Positions 22,429-29,218 of a DNA stretch of 29,218 bases are shown piece after piece. Within the stretch, counting starts at the first letter, position 1. Each line of letters begins with the position of its first letter. This DNA is from Dehalococcoidales bacterium. GTDB taxonomy: Bacteria; Chloroflexota; Dehalococcoidia; Dehalococcoidales; RBG-16-60-22. The notes under the pieces were generated by a model. That model did not search any database. It was not told where the DNA came from and saw nothing but the letters and a program-made list of their open reading frames with translations. Position numbers and translations under genes: made by a program. The stretch is taken from the NCBI GenBank assembly GCA_016783105.1, contig JADHXF010000014.1:1-29218 (forward strand), read 5' to 3'.

Positions 22429-22734
22429 ATGGCACAAAACGATGAACCGAGATACGTAATCAGCATTGCCGCCAGGATTCTGGGCACACAGACTTATACG
22501 CTGCGTTACTACGAAAGAATCGGCCTGATCGAGCCGAAACGTTCACAGGGCAACATCAGGCTCTACTCAGATAGAGATATCGACCTGCTCCGCCGAGTCA
22601 AGGCACTGGTTGAGGACATGGGGGTAAACCTGGCCGGGGTGGAGGTCATTCTGCGTTTAGTGCAGCGGATGGGCGAGATGCAGAACGAAATGGAAAAGCT
22701 GGAGTCTGAGATAAAAAGGCTAGGAGGCAAGTAA
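22429..22734 (+). CDS. hspR: HspR-like MerR-family heat-shock repressor
   Basis: This 101-residue protein has the MerR helix-turn-helix: 'VISIAARILGTQTYTLRYYERIGLIEPKR' then 'NIRLYSDRDIDLLRRV' (residues 10-62), followed by a coiled-coil helix with 'EMQNEMEKLESEIKRL'. It is shorter than the actinobacterial HspR. In the known systems HspR represses dnaK and clp genes and responds to DnaK. The place between a J-protein gene and clpC supports the same job, with autoregulation of the operon. GGAGGTGA lies before the ATG, 17 bases after the upstream stop. The operator is not the classical HAIR repeat. Confidence 0.9.
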   Translation: MAQNDEPRYVISIAARILGTQTYTLRYYERIGLIEPKRSQGNIRLYSDRDIDLLRRVKALVEDMGVNLAGVEVILRLVQRMGEMQNEMEKLESEIKRLGGK

Positions 22735-22737
22735 GAG

Positions 22738-25188
22738 ATGAGGCAGGAGAGATTTACGGAACTGGCACAGGAAGCACTGGCCGCTTCCCAGCAGCTGGCA
22801 ATCCAATATAAACATATCCAGTGGGAAGCAGAGCACATTTTGCTGGCGCTGCTCCAGCAGGAGAGAGGCCTGGTTGGTGATATCCTGAAAGAACTTAATA
22901 TAGATGCAGAAGCGGTGAAACAAGAGCTGGAAGCCGCTCTGGATAAGGTAGCAAAGGCCACTTATGAAACGACTCAAATTTATGCCACTCCTCGCGTGGC
23001 TCAGGTATTGAAGCTGGCCGATGACGAGGCAAACCGGCTTAAAGATGAATACATCAGCACCGAGCATCTGTTAATTGCCATCGTTGTCGAAGGGAAAGGC
23101 GGGGCCGCCATTTTGAAGCGATTTGGCGTTGACCAGGAAAAGGTCTATGGCGTTCTACAACAACTCCGCGGCGGTCACCGGGTTACCGATGCCCGTGCGG
23201 AGAGTCGCTACCGCTCGCTGCAGAAGTACGGTCGTGACCTCACCGAGTTTGCCCGGCAGGGTAAGCTCGACCCGGTCATTGGCCGCGAGGCGGAAATCAA
23301 GCGGGTCATGCAGATACTCACCCGGCGCACCAAGAACAACCCGGTGGTTGTCGGCGAGGCCGGCGTGGGCAAGACCGCCATCGCCGAGGGACTGGCCCAG
23401 AAAATCGCCGCCGATGATGTCCCCGACTCCCTCAAAGGTCGGCGCGTAGTGGCGCTTGACATGGGCTCTCTGGTGGCGGGCAGCAAATTCCGCGGCGAGT
23501 TCGAAGAACGTCTTAAAGCGGTCATGGACGAAGTCCGTCAGGCCCAGGGGAAGGTTATTCTTTTTATCGATGAGATTCACACCGTTGTTGGCGCCGGAGG
23601 CGCCGAGGGCGCCATTGACGCCAGCAACATGCTCAAACCAGCGCTGGCCCACGGCGAACTGCAGTGCGTTGGCGCCACCACCATTGACGAGTACCGCAAG
23701 TTCATTGAAAAGGACAAGGCACTGGAGCGGCGTCTGCAGCCAGTATTCCTTGGTGAACCAACGGTTGAGGCCACGATAGAGATACTGAAAGGCTTGAGGC
23801 CACGGTACGAAGCGCACCACAAGATCAAAATCTCCGATGAGGCCCTGGAGGCCGCCGCCCGTCTCGGCCAGCGTTATATCTCGGACCGGCACCTGCCGGA
23901 CAAGGCGATCGACCTTATCGATGAGGCAGCGAGCAAGATACGTATTGATACCGAAAGCGCCACGCCGGAAATCCGCTCGCTCGAGCAACAATTGAACCGG
24001 CTTACCAACGAGGAAGAAGCTGCCTCGCAGCGGCAGGACTATGAGCAGGCCGCTCAGCTCAGGGCGGAACGTCTCAAGCTGGAAGAAGAATACCAGCAGG
24101 CGAAGAATGAGTGGCTCAAGCAGGAGAAAATCAGCGAGACAGTGAACGAAGAACACATCGCCCATCTCATCTCCAGCTGGACCGGCATACCTGTTTCCCA
24201 GATGCTGGAGGGCGAGGCGGAAAAACTGCTGCACATGGAAGATAGAATCCACGAACGATTAATCAATCAAGAGGAGGCAGTCACCGCCGTCTCCGAAGCC
24301 ATTCGCCGGAGCCGCACCGGACTGAAAGACCCGGGACGGCCCATCGGCAGTTTCATCTTCCTCGGGCCAACCGGCGTGGGCAAGACCGAGCTCGCCCGTA
24401 CCCTGGCCTGGTTCCTCTTCGACGATGAAAACGCCATGGTGCGCCTTGATATGTCCGAGTACCAGGAGCGGCATACAGTATCCCGGCTCATCGGTGCTCC
24501 CCCAGGCTATGTGGGTTATGAGGAAGGGGGCCAGCTTACCGAGGCGGTACGGCGGCGTCCCTACCGCGTTATCCTGTTTGACGAAATCGAGAAAGCGCAT
24601 CCCGAGGTCTTCAATAGTCTGCTCCAGCTTATAGATGATGGGCGCCTCACCGATGGTCACGGCCGGACAGTCGACTTCAAGAACTGCGTCATCATCATGA
24701 CCAGCAATGCCGGCGTAGAGCATATCAAGCGTGAATCGGCGCTCGGCTTTACCCCGCGTAAAGAAGAAGCTAAGGCAGACAACCAAAGGTACGAAGCGAT
24801 GAAGGAAAAGGTAATGGCCGAGGTAAAGAGGACTTTCCGCCCCGAATTCCTCAACCGCCTCGATGAGACCATCGTCTTCCATGAGCTTACCGAGGAGCAA
24901 CTGAGGAGCATCGTCGACCTGATGGTCAGAGGCCTGCAGAAGCGCCTGGCAGAACGAAAACTGGACATTGAGCTCACGGAAAAGGCAAAATCATGGCTGG
25001 CCAAGGAAGGTTATGACCCGGTCTTTGGCGCCAGACCTCTGCGGCGGGTTATAGAACGCTACGTGGAAAACCCTCTGTCAACCAAGCTGCTCAGGGGAGA
25101 ATTCAAAGAGGGTGATACCGTGAAAGTTGAGCTTGGCGACGAAGGTTTGACCTTCGCCGCCAGGGTTTCCGCCAGGGCCGCCGCTTGA
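22738..25188 (+). CDS. clpC: ATP-dependent Clp protease ATP-binding subunit, ClpC type
   Basis: This 816-residue AAA+ unfoldase has a double Clp_N domain (residues 1-145), AAA-1 (Walker A GEAGVGKT 206-213, Walker B VILFIDE 273-279), a short middle domain with a UVR-like coiled coil (about 430-460), and AAA-2 (GPTGVGKT 543-550). The short middle domain and the LGF loop at 669-671 separate it from ClpB, which has a long M-domain and lacks the ClpP-docking loop. It should feed unfolded proteins into ClpP; clpP is not in the window. It starts three bases after hspR, with TAGGAGG upstream, as last gene of the stress operon. ClpB annotation is the likely alternative, but the loop argues against it. 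Confidence 0.93.
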   Translation: MRQERFTELAQEALAASQQLAIQYKHIQWEAEHILLALLQQERGLVGDILKELNIDAEAVKQELEAALDKVAKATYETTQIYATPRVAQVLKLADDEANRLKDEYISTEHLLIAIVVEGKGGAAILKRFGVDQEKVYGVLQQLRGGHRVTDARAESRYRSLQKYGRDLTEFARQGKLDPVIGREAEIKRVMQILTRRTKNNPVVVGEAGVGKTAIAEGLAQKIAADDVPDSLKGRRVVALDMGSLVAGSKFRGEFEERLKAVMDEVRQAQGKVILFIDEIHTVVGAGGAEGAIDASNMLKPALAHGELQCVGATTIDEYRKFIEKDKALERRLQPVFLGEPTVEATIEILKGLRPRYEAHHKIKISDEALEAAARLGQRYISDRHLPDKAIDLIDEAASKIRIDTESATPEIRSLEQQLNRLTNEEEAASQRQDYEQAAQLRAERLKLEEEYQQAKNEWLKQEKISETVNEEHIAHLISSWTGIPVSQMLEGEAEKLLHMEDRIHERLINQEEAVTAVSEAIRRSRTGLKDPGRPIGSFIFLGPTGVGKTELARTLAWFLFDDENAMVRLDMSEYQERHTVSRLIGAPPGYVGYEEGGQLTEAVRRRPYRVILFDEIEKAHPEVFNSLLQLIDDGRLTDGHGRTVDFKNCVIIMTSNAGVEHIKRESALGFTPRKEEAKADNQRYEAMKEKVMAEVKRTFRPEFLNRLDETIVFHELTEEQLRSIVDLMVRGLQKRLAERKLDIELTEKAKSWLAKEGYDPVFGARPLRRVIERYVENPLSTKLLRGEFKEGDTVKVELGDEGLTFAARVSARAAA

Positions 25189-25255
25189 GTGTCCCCAGAA
25201 ATTTTATTCACCCGGCCTTGCCATAAGGCGAAAAATTCATGTAGAATAAGGCGAC

Positions 25256-25855
25256 ATGTCCGAAAAAGAACCAGGGAAGAACCACACCAGGATAGCCTAT
25301 TTCCTGGGCATCTTCGGTATCGTAGCTACTATACTTATGGCGGGAGCCGTTATTTACTACTGGGAGTGGGTTCGGGCTCTCGGCGCATATGGATACGTAG
25401 GGGCCTTTCTCATCAGTATTCTTGGCGGGGCCACCATTATTGTACCGGTACCCATGCTCGCCGTTGTCTTTGCCCTGGGCAGGGTAATGGAATACACCTG
25501 GCTGGTCGGCATTGCCAACGGCCTGGGAGAGACTATCGGGGCACTGACCATTTACATGACCGGGTACGGGGGCGGGTCAGCCTTATATTACCGGACACCC
25601 GGCAGGCTTCATACTGCCTACGTAAGAATGACGGGGCTGATGGAGCGGCGGGGCTGGCTGGTCCTGTTTGTGCTCGCCTCTGTACTTAACCCCTTCTTCT
25701 ATCCCGCAGCCCTGGCCGCCGGGGCACTGCGCTTTGGCGTCAAACGGTACTTTATCATCACCTGGGCGGGAAAGACAATCAAGGGCATGACCGTAGCCTA
25801 CGCCGGTTACTGGGGGTTGCGCGGCCTGCTCAAGATGCTCGGGGCGCCAATCTAA
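25256..25855 (+). CDS. VTT/SNARE-associated family membrane protein
   Basis: This 199-residue membrane protein has about five hydrophobic segments. The central part 'YGYVGAFLISILGGATIIVPVPML' and 'NGLGETIGALTIYMTGYGGG' resembles the VTT (DedA-related) core, with a reentrant glycine-rich loop and conserved Glu. The C-terminal 'NPFFYPAALAAGALRFGVKRYFIITWAGK' is also typical. Relatives move or scramble lipids or lipid-linked carriers, but no function can be assigned here. It starts 67 bases after clpC; AAGGCG lies seven bases before the ATG. Its stop codon touches the stop of the convergent cyclophilin gene with no bases between. Confidence 0.85.
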   Translation: MSEKEPGKNHTRIAYFLGIFGIVATILMAGAVIYYWEWVRALGAYGYVGAFLISILGGATIIVPVPMLAVVFALGRVMEYTWLVGIANGLGETIGALTIYMTGYGGGSALYYRTPGRLHTAYVRMTGLMERRGWLVLFVLASVLNPFFYPAALAAGALRFGVKRYFIITWAGKTIKGMTVAYAGYWGLRGLLKMLGAPI

Positions 25856-26461
25856 TCAGCGTTCCTCTATAGTTATCCGCAGAATTTTATCACCTTCGAA
25901 CTGCGGGTTCTGATTCGGGTCTCTCGGTGTCAGCTTCTCGAGGACATCCATTCCCTCAATCAGCCGACCGAACACGGAGTGCTTGTCATCAAGGCCGTGC
26001 TGCGGCGCAAACGTGATAAAGAACTGGGCACTGTTGGTGTTTGGTCCAGAGTTGGCCATGGAGAGCACCCCGGCATCGTGTTTGTGCCCGGTAAATTCGT
26101 CATCAAATTTATAGCCGGCGCCACCCATTCCGGTGCCGGTGGGGTCACCACCCTGCGCCATGAAGCCGGGTATAACCCGGTGAAAAGTAGAGCCGTCATA
26201 AAATCCTTCGCGAGCCAGAAAGACGAAATTATTCACCGTTTCCGGCACGTCCTTGGCGAATAGTTCCGCCACCATGCTTCCCTTTTCCGTTTCAATAGTC
26301 GCCGTATACTGCTTGCCGGTATCGATAGTCATTGGCGGCGGTGATGAATAGGTCTTCGGTTTGGCTGCTGGTACCTGTTCCGGCGCCTTCTCACCGCATG
26401 AAATTGCCGCGAGCGCCATCAGTAGAATAACCACCAGCAGAGAGACAGTTCTCTTCATCAT
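25856..26461 (-). CDS. lipoprotein peptidyl-prolyl cis-trans isomerase (cyclophilin type)
   Basis: This 201-residue protein has a signal peptide with lipobox AISC (Cys22), so it should be anchored on the outer face of the membrane. A linker rich in Pro, Lys and Ser follows, then a cyclophilin domain (about residues 50-200) with '[19 protein letters not shown]' (catalytic Arg and Phe, Gln) and '[20 protein letters not shown]', all conserved. It speeds proline isomerisation during folding of exported proteins. I chose the ATG at 26459-26461 (or the next codon) with GAGGTGAGG upstream; the longer frame to 26530 would add residues before the signal peptide. Own promoter at 26502-26530. Confidence 0.94.
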   Translation of the reverse strand: MMKRTVSLLVVILLMALAAISCGEKAPEQVPAAKPKTYSSPPPMTIDTGKQYTATIETEKGSMVAELFAKDVPETVNNFVFLAREGFYDGSTFHRVIPGFMAQGGDPTGTGMGGAGYKFDDEFTGHKHDAGVLSMANSGPNTNSAQFFITFAPQHGLDDKHSVFGRLIEGMDVLEKLTPRDPNQNPQFEGDKILRITIEER

Positions 26462-26501
26462 TACCCTCACCTCTTGCCTAAAAGAATTTATATTATTGGT
26501 G

Positions 26502-26530
26502 ATTGTAACTGATTTATCCATTAAAAACAA
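26502..26530 (-). promoter_or_regulatory. sigma-70 type promoter of the cyclophilin gene
   Basis: On the minus strand TTGTTT (26530-26525), 17 bases, TACAAT (26507-26502). The leader to the start codon would be about 35 bases. Confidence 0.6.
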
Positions 26531-26576
26531 TCACTCTGATGCTTTCCATATAAAATGAAGCAGCATAATACTGAAG

Positions 26577-26605
26577 TTGCCAACTAACCTGCTTTGTGAT
26601 AAATT
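26577..26605 (+). promoter_or_regulatory. promoter of tRNA-Ala
   Basis: TTGCCA (26577-26582), 17 bases, TAAATT (26600-26605). Transcription would start about eight bases before the tRNA. Confidence 0.55.
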
Positions 26606-26619
26606 ATATGCGTAAATAA

Positions 26620-26695
26620 GGGGCTGTAGCTCAATTGGGAGAGCGTTTGACTGGCAGTCAAAAGGTCGGGGGTTCGAATCCCCCCAGCTCCACCA
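26620..26695 (+). tRNA. tRNA-Ala (GGC anticodon)
   Basis: A full 76-base cloverleaf with encoded CCA end. The acceptor stem GGGGCTG/CAGCTCC contains the G3-U70 pair that identifies alanine tRNAs. The anticodon loop CTGGCAG gives GGC at 26653-26655, reading GCC and GCU codons. The T-loop GGTTCGAATCC region is intact. It stands alone, with its own promoter and a perfect inverted repeat ten bases downstream. Confidence 0.98.
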
Positions 26696-26704
26696 GAAAT
26701 TGAA

Positions 26705-26750
26705 GCTAGCAAGGCCCTTATGCTTATTAATGCATAAGGGCCTTGCTAGC
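26705..26750. repeat. perfect 19-bp inverted repeat just after tRNA-Ala
   Basis: GCTAGCAAGGCCCTTATGC (26705-26723) and its exact complement (26732-26750) surround an eight-base loop. It may terminate the tRNA transcript, although no T-tract follows ('AGTGACTAATAATTAAAA'). It is longer and more perfect than a normal terminator. Alternatives are a mobile-element remnant or a recombination site at the tRNA 3' side. Confidence 0.85.
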
Positions 26751-26789
26751 AGTGACTAATAATTAAAATTCTTATCTGGAGGTAATAGA

Positions 26790-26870
26790 ATGAAAATAGT
26801 CGATGTTAAAGCTACCCGCTATACCGAAGCTACGGACTGGGTAGATATTGGCGAGCGAATATTTACCTGA
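26790..26870 (+). pseudogene. short gene remnant (26 residues) with a strong ribosome binding site
   Basis: GGAGGT (26778-26783) lies six bases before an ATG that opens 26 codons and stops at TGA. The peptide begins 'MKIVDVKATRYT', which resembles the N-terminal strand of enolase-superfamily (mandelate racemase-like) proteins. No continuation is found in any frame before the next gene. It is probably the 5' stub of a deleted gene, although a short leader peptide for the following cyclase gene is possible. The family suggestion is weak. Confidence 0.4.
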
Positions 26871-26912
26871 GTTCGATATAATTATTAATGACAAAAAGGC
26901 GCCTTATTCAAT

Positions 26913-27578
26913 TTGAAAGTAATTGATCTCACTTTTACGATAAAAGAGCATTGGCGTTTGAAGGTGAAGCTCCATCCGCTTCGTACTTTTAAGGATTATC
27001 ATTTTCTGCTTCAGTCATTCCATATAAACCTTCATGGTTTTACCCATGTTGATGCCCCCATACACTTCCTGCCTGATGGAATCACCATGGAAAAGGTACC
27101 ATTAGATAGATTCATGGGCAAAGCTTCTATTGTAGACCTTTCAAATCTTAGTGAGAACGATGAAGTAACTTCAGATGAATTAGATAAAAAGGGTCAGCAC
27201 GTAAGGTCTGATGACATTGTCCTGCTACGTACAGACTGGCCACTCAAATGCGATTATATGAGTCGTGATTTTTGGGCAAAGTCACCTTATACTTCATCTA
27301 GCGCCTGTGAGTGGCTTGTACAACGGCGTGTGAAGGCTGTTGGTTATGATTATCCTCCTGATTATGTATTAAGACAGAAATTGTTTAATCCCGAATACAA
27401 GGATAAACCTGAAGAAAGCACCACACACAACATATTCTTTAAGGAAGGTATATTCGTAATAGAATACCTACATAATTTGCATCAAATTGGCGACAAACAC
27501 TTTGAATTTATGGCACTCCCTCTTCCAATAGAAGGTGCTGGTGGTTCACCAGTCCGAGCAATAGCGATTCAAGAATAA
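26913..27578 (+). CDS. cyclase-family (kynurenine formamidase-like) metal hydrolase
   Basis: This 221-residue protein carries the metal-binding signature of the cyclase family at residues 41-51: His-Gly-Phe-Thr-His-Val-Asp-Ala-Pro-Ile-His, with Phe where Gly is more usual. An opening 'VIDLTFTI' and a C-terminal 'FMALPLPIEGAGGSPVRAIAI' also match. Members hydrolyse amides or lactone-like rings (N-formylkynurenine, isatin, cyclic amides). The start is TTG at 26913, the only start codon in the frame after a stop at 26889-26891, with a weak AAGGCG site upstream. The gene is A+T-richer than the core genes of the window, as is its surrounding, which suggests a more recently gained region. Substrate unknown. 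Confidence 0.87.
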   Translation: MKVIDLTFTIKEHWRLKVKLHPLRTFKDYHFLLQSFHINLHGFTHVDAPIHFLPDGITMEKVPLDRFMGKASIVDLSNLSENDEVTSDELDKKGQHVRSDDIVLLRTDWPLKCDYMSRDFWAKSPYTSSSACEWLVQRRVKAVGYDYPPDYVLRQKLFNPEYKDKPEESTTHNIFFKEGIFVIEYLHNLHQIGDKHFEFMALPLPIEGAGGSPVRAIAIQE

Positions 27579-27745
27579 ACCTGCAAATTCTTAGTACACA
27601 TGTCAAGAGTCCTAGCGTAATCGTTCAAGAAGGGCTTCAAGTTATGGTATGTGTAAATATCTTCTGGTGGAGCTAAGTGGACAGGATAAAGAACTTTTAG
27701 TTTGGTTTTCAGACTAGCCACTTAACTCGACTTATTCTACTAGAC

Positions 27746-28963
27746 TTAGATTACTTCCCTATCTTTAAGCTCCTTAATCTGGGCATCGCTGTAACCATGT
27801 CTCTTTAGAATTGGGACGGTATGTTCTCCCAACTCGGGCGCAATGCCGATTTTAGCCGGGGTTTCAGAAAATATCCAGGGACTTCCGTGTACTTTGACTT
27901 TCTTGCCGTACTTAGGATAATCGACCCATGTAACATACTCGTTGGCAATAACATCCGGGTCATTAGAGGCTTCAAGCAGAGTATTAACGGGGGCGCTGAA
28001 GATATCAGCTTTGCGTAATATCTCGACCAATTTATCACGGGTATCCGTTGCGAAGAATTCATTGAGGGTCTGAAGCAATAGTTGTCGTTTCTCCTCTGAT
28101 ACCACAGCATCGCCGAGATTGGCCACGCCCTTTTCCTCAAATGTGTCATAGATGCCGAGTGCCGTCATTGCGTTCTTCCATTGGAAATGATTTAGTTGAA
28201 TTACAAAGGGCTTGCCATTCTTGTCAATAAAGCTACAAGCTAGCCTCGGCTGTTCCGCGCTACCCTCAATACGTGCCTGGCCGATAATTGGATTCTCTTG
28301 TTTCCACATCGTGGTATTCAACACGTGGCCCATGAGACGAATCTGCCCGCCCAGGAGCGAGCAGTCAATCTTTTGTCCGACGCCAGTCATCTTGGCATGG
28401 TAAAGCCCGGTTAAGATAGCACCGTAAGCTAAGATAGCACACGTTTCATCGGCGACCGCTACTACGCCGGTTTTTAAAGGTTGCCCGGGCGTTGAAAAGG
28501 CCTCGGTAATGCCGCCCAGCGCCTGCCCTATGGAATCCGTGCCGGGGAGCTGAGCATGAGGACCTTTGGGGCCATAAGCGGAAACCGAGACATAGACGAT
28601 CCTTGGATTAACTTTCTTAAGGTCTTCATAACCGGCACCGGCCCTTTCCATAGCCCCGGGGCGGAAGTTCTGGCCGAAGATATCGGCATCTTTCACCAGT
28701 TCGTAGAGGATTTCCTTGGCTCCGGGTTTCTTTAGGTTCAGGGTAAAACTCTTAAAACCTCGGTTATTTGTCTCAAAATAAGAATTGGGGAAGCCAGGGA
28801 TTTCACCGATAAATGCTCTTGAAGGATCTCCTACACCCGGTGCCTCGATCTTGATGACTTCAGCTCCCATCATAGCCATAAGCATATACGGGACTGTACC
28901 TGCCTGAGCTTGTGAACAAGTCACAACTTTCACTCCGTCTAGTGCTCCAGGTCGCTCAACCAT
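27746..28963 (-). CDS. class III CoA-transferase (CaiB/BaiF family)
   Basis: This 405-residue protein moves CoA between organic acids by the family III mechanism. The N-terminal Rossmann-like part has 'AQAGTVPYMLMAMMGAEVIKIE' and 'NFRPGAMERAG' (99-109). The catalytic Asp is Asp143 in 'PGTDSIGQALGG'. The length is usual. I chose the ATG at 28961-28963, nine bases after AAGGAGGG; the TTG three codons upstream touches that site. It is convergent with the cyclase gene (about 170 bases between). CoA-transferases of this kind are abundant in anaerobes that degrade aromatic or other organic acids; the substrate cannot be named. Confidence 0.93.
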   Translation of the reverse strand: MVERPGALDGVKVVTCSQAQAGTVPYMLMAMMGAEVIKIEAPGVGDPSRAFIGEIPGFPNSYFETNNRGFKSFTLNLKKPGAKEILYELVKDADIFGQNFRPGAMERAGAGYEDLKKVNPRIVYVSVSAYGPKGPHAQLPGTDSIGQALGGITEAFSTPGQPLKTGVVAVADETCAILAYGAILTGLYHAKMTGVGQKIDCSLLGGQIRLMGHVLNTTMWKQENPIIGQARIEGSAEQPRLACSFIDKNGKPFVIQLNHFQWKNAMTALGIYDTFEEKGVANLGDAVVSEEKRQLLLQTLNEFFATDTRDKLVEILRKADIFSAPVNTLLEASNDPDVIANEYVTWVDYPKYGKKVKVHGSPWIFSETPAKIGIAPELGEHTVPILKRHGYSDAQIKELKDREVI

Positions 28964-29051
28964 AGTTTTCAACCCTCCTTTTTAATTAATTTATTTGATA
29001 TATAAACTCTATCTAATGGGCTGTTATATTACAAGTCGCGGCATATTGTTG

Positions 29052-29080
29052 TTCACGCAGCTTAATAGACTGAATATAAT
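29052..29080 (+). promoter_or_regulatory. possible orphan promoter
   Basis: TTCACG (29052-29057), 17 bases, TATAAT (29075-29080), then AGGAG at 29085-29089, but no start codon or reading frame follows. It may be a chance match in an A+T-rich spacer or the remains of a lost gene's 5' end. Confidence 0.25.
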
Positions 29081-29190
29081 AGCAAGGAGATCAATTTCAC
29101 AGTTATATTTTCATTTTGTCCTATAAAAAGATGCGCTGATTCCTACGTCTGAAACCTAAGCGTGATACAATCGACAAAAAAGAGCTTTTA

Positions 29191-29216
29191 TATACTCCAA
29201 AAGTATACTTTTTTTT
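29191..29216 (+). terminator. possible weak terminator at the right edge
   Basis: TATACT and AGTATA pair around a five-base loop and are followed by eight T residues. The stem is only six mostly A-T pairs, and the 14-base palindrome AAAAGTATACTTTT (29199-29212) overlaps it. No gene clearly ends here. Confidence 0.3.
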
Positions 29217-29218
29217 AA

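Noticed and set aside
25215..25229. GCCTT-N5-AAGGC hairpin after clpC as a terminator
   Set aside because: Only five base pairs and followed by GAAAAATT rather than T residues; too weak to call.
1..29218. CRISPR arrays, insertion sequences, prophage genes and rRNA
   Set aside because: No regularly spaced repeats, transposase, integrase, phage structural gene or ribosomal RNA segment is visible in any part of the window.

Overview
The window looks like a chromosomal segment of a free-living anaerobic bacterium. The best guess is an uncultured Dehalococcoidia-like member of the Chloroflexota. That is an inference from gene content: selA-selB, a dnaJ-hspR-clpC stress operon, an archaeal-style winged-helix regulator, a Cys-less HesA/ThiF protein, and small CoA-transferase, hydratase and cyclase genes typical of anaerobic organic-acid metabolism. 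No sequence search was run. Promoters of sigma-70 type and Shine-Dalgarno sites are easy to find. There is no transposase, phage gene or CRISPR array.

Layout. 1-5.8 kb is a loose set of small genes: a winged-helix regulator, an EamA transporter, a membrane-anchored unknown protein, several two-helix membrane miniproteins, an FmdB zinc ribbon, an SDR dehydrogenase, a 4-oxalocrotonate tautomerase and an unknown partner. 5.8-10.3 kb (minus strand) holds an MscS channel and selB/selA, the selenocysteine insertion machinery. 10.4-17.1 kb (plus strand) is a sulfur-handling block: a HesA/MoeB/ThiF adenylyltransferase, an A+T-rich lipoprotein gene, then a tight seven-gene run cysE - NIL-domain protein - iscS/nifS - mnmA - MOSC protein - nadA - cutA. 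17.1-20.6 kb (minus) holds a class III aminotransferase, a 2-keto-4-pentenoate hydratase-type enzyme and tgt. 20.7-25.9 kb (plus) holds a CoA-pyrophosphatase-type Nudix gene, dnaJ-like - hspR - clpC, and a VTT membrane protein. The tail holds a lipoprotein cyclophilin, tRNA-Ala(GGC), a perfect 19-bp inverted repeat, a tiny gene remnant, a cyclase-family hydrolase and a class III CoA-transferase.

The standout is at 11,938-12,140. A sigma-70 promoter is followed by a complete thiamine pyrophosphate (TPP) riboswitch aptamer, then a Rho-independent terminator just before cysE. The terminator loop carries a second copy of the 5' P1 strand, so the 3' P1 strand can pair with either copy. The layout predicts that TPP turns off transcription of a cysteine-synthesis and sulfur-transfer operon rather than a classical thiamine gene. 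This makes chemical sense, because the thiazole sulfur of thiamine comes from cysteine through a cysteine desulfurase, but the gene set is not one I know as a TPP-riboswitch regulon.

Other points of interest are a DnaJ-like protein with half the usual zinc-finger motifs in an operon with a ClpP-compatible ClpC, a HesA-type E1 enzyme without its catalytic cysteine, and the perfect hairpin plus broken gene next to the tRNA.
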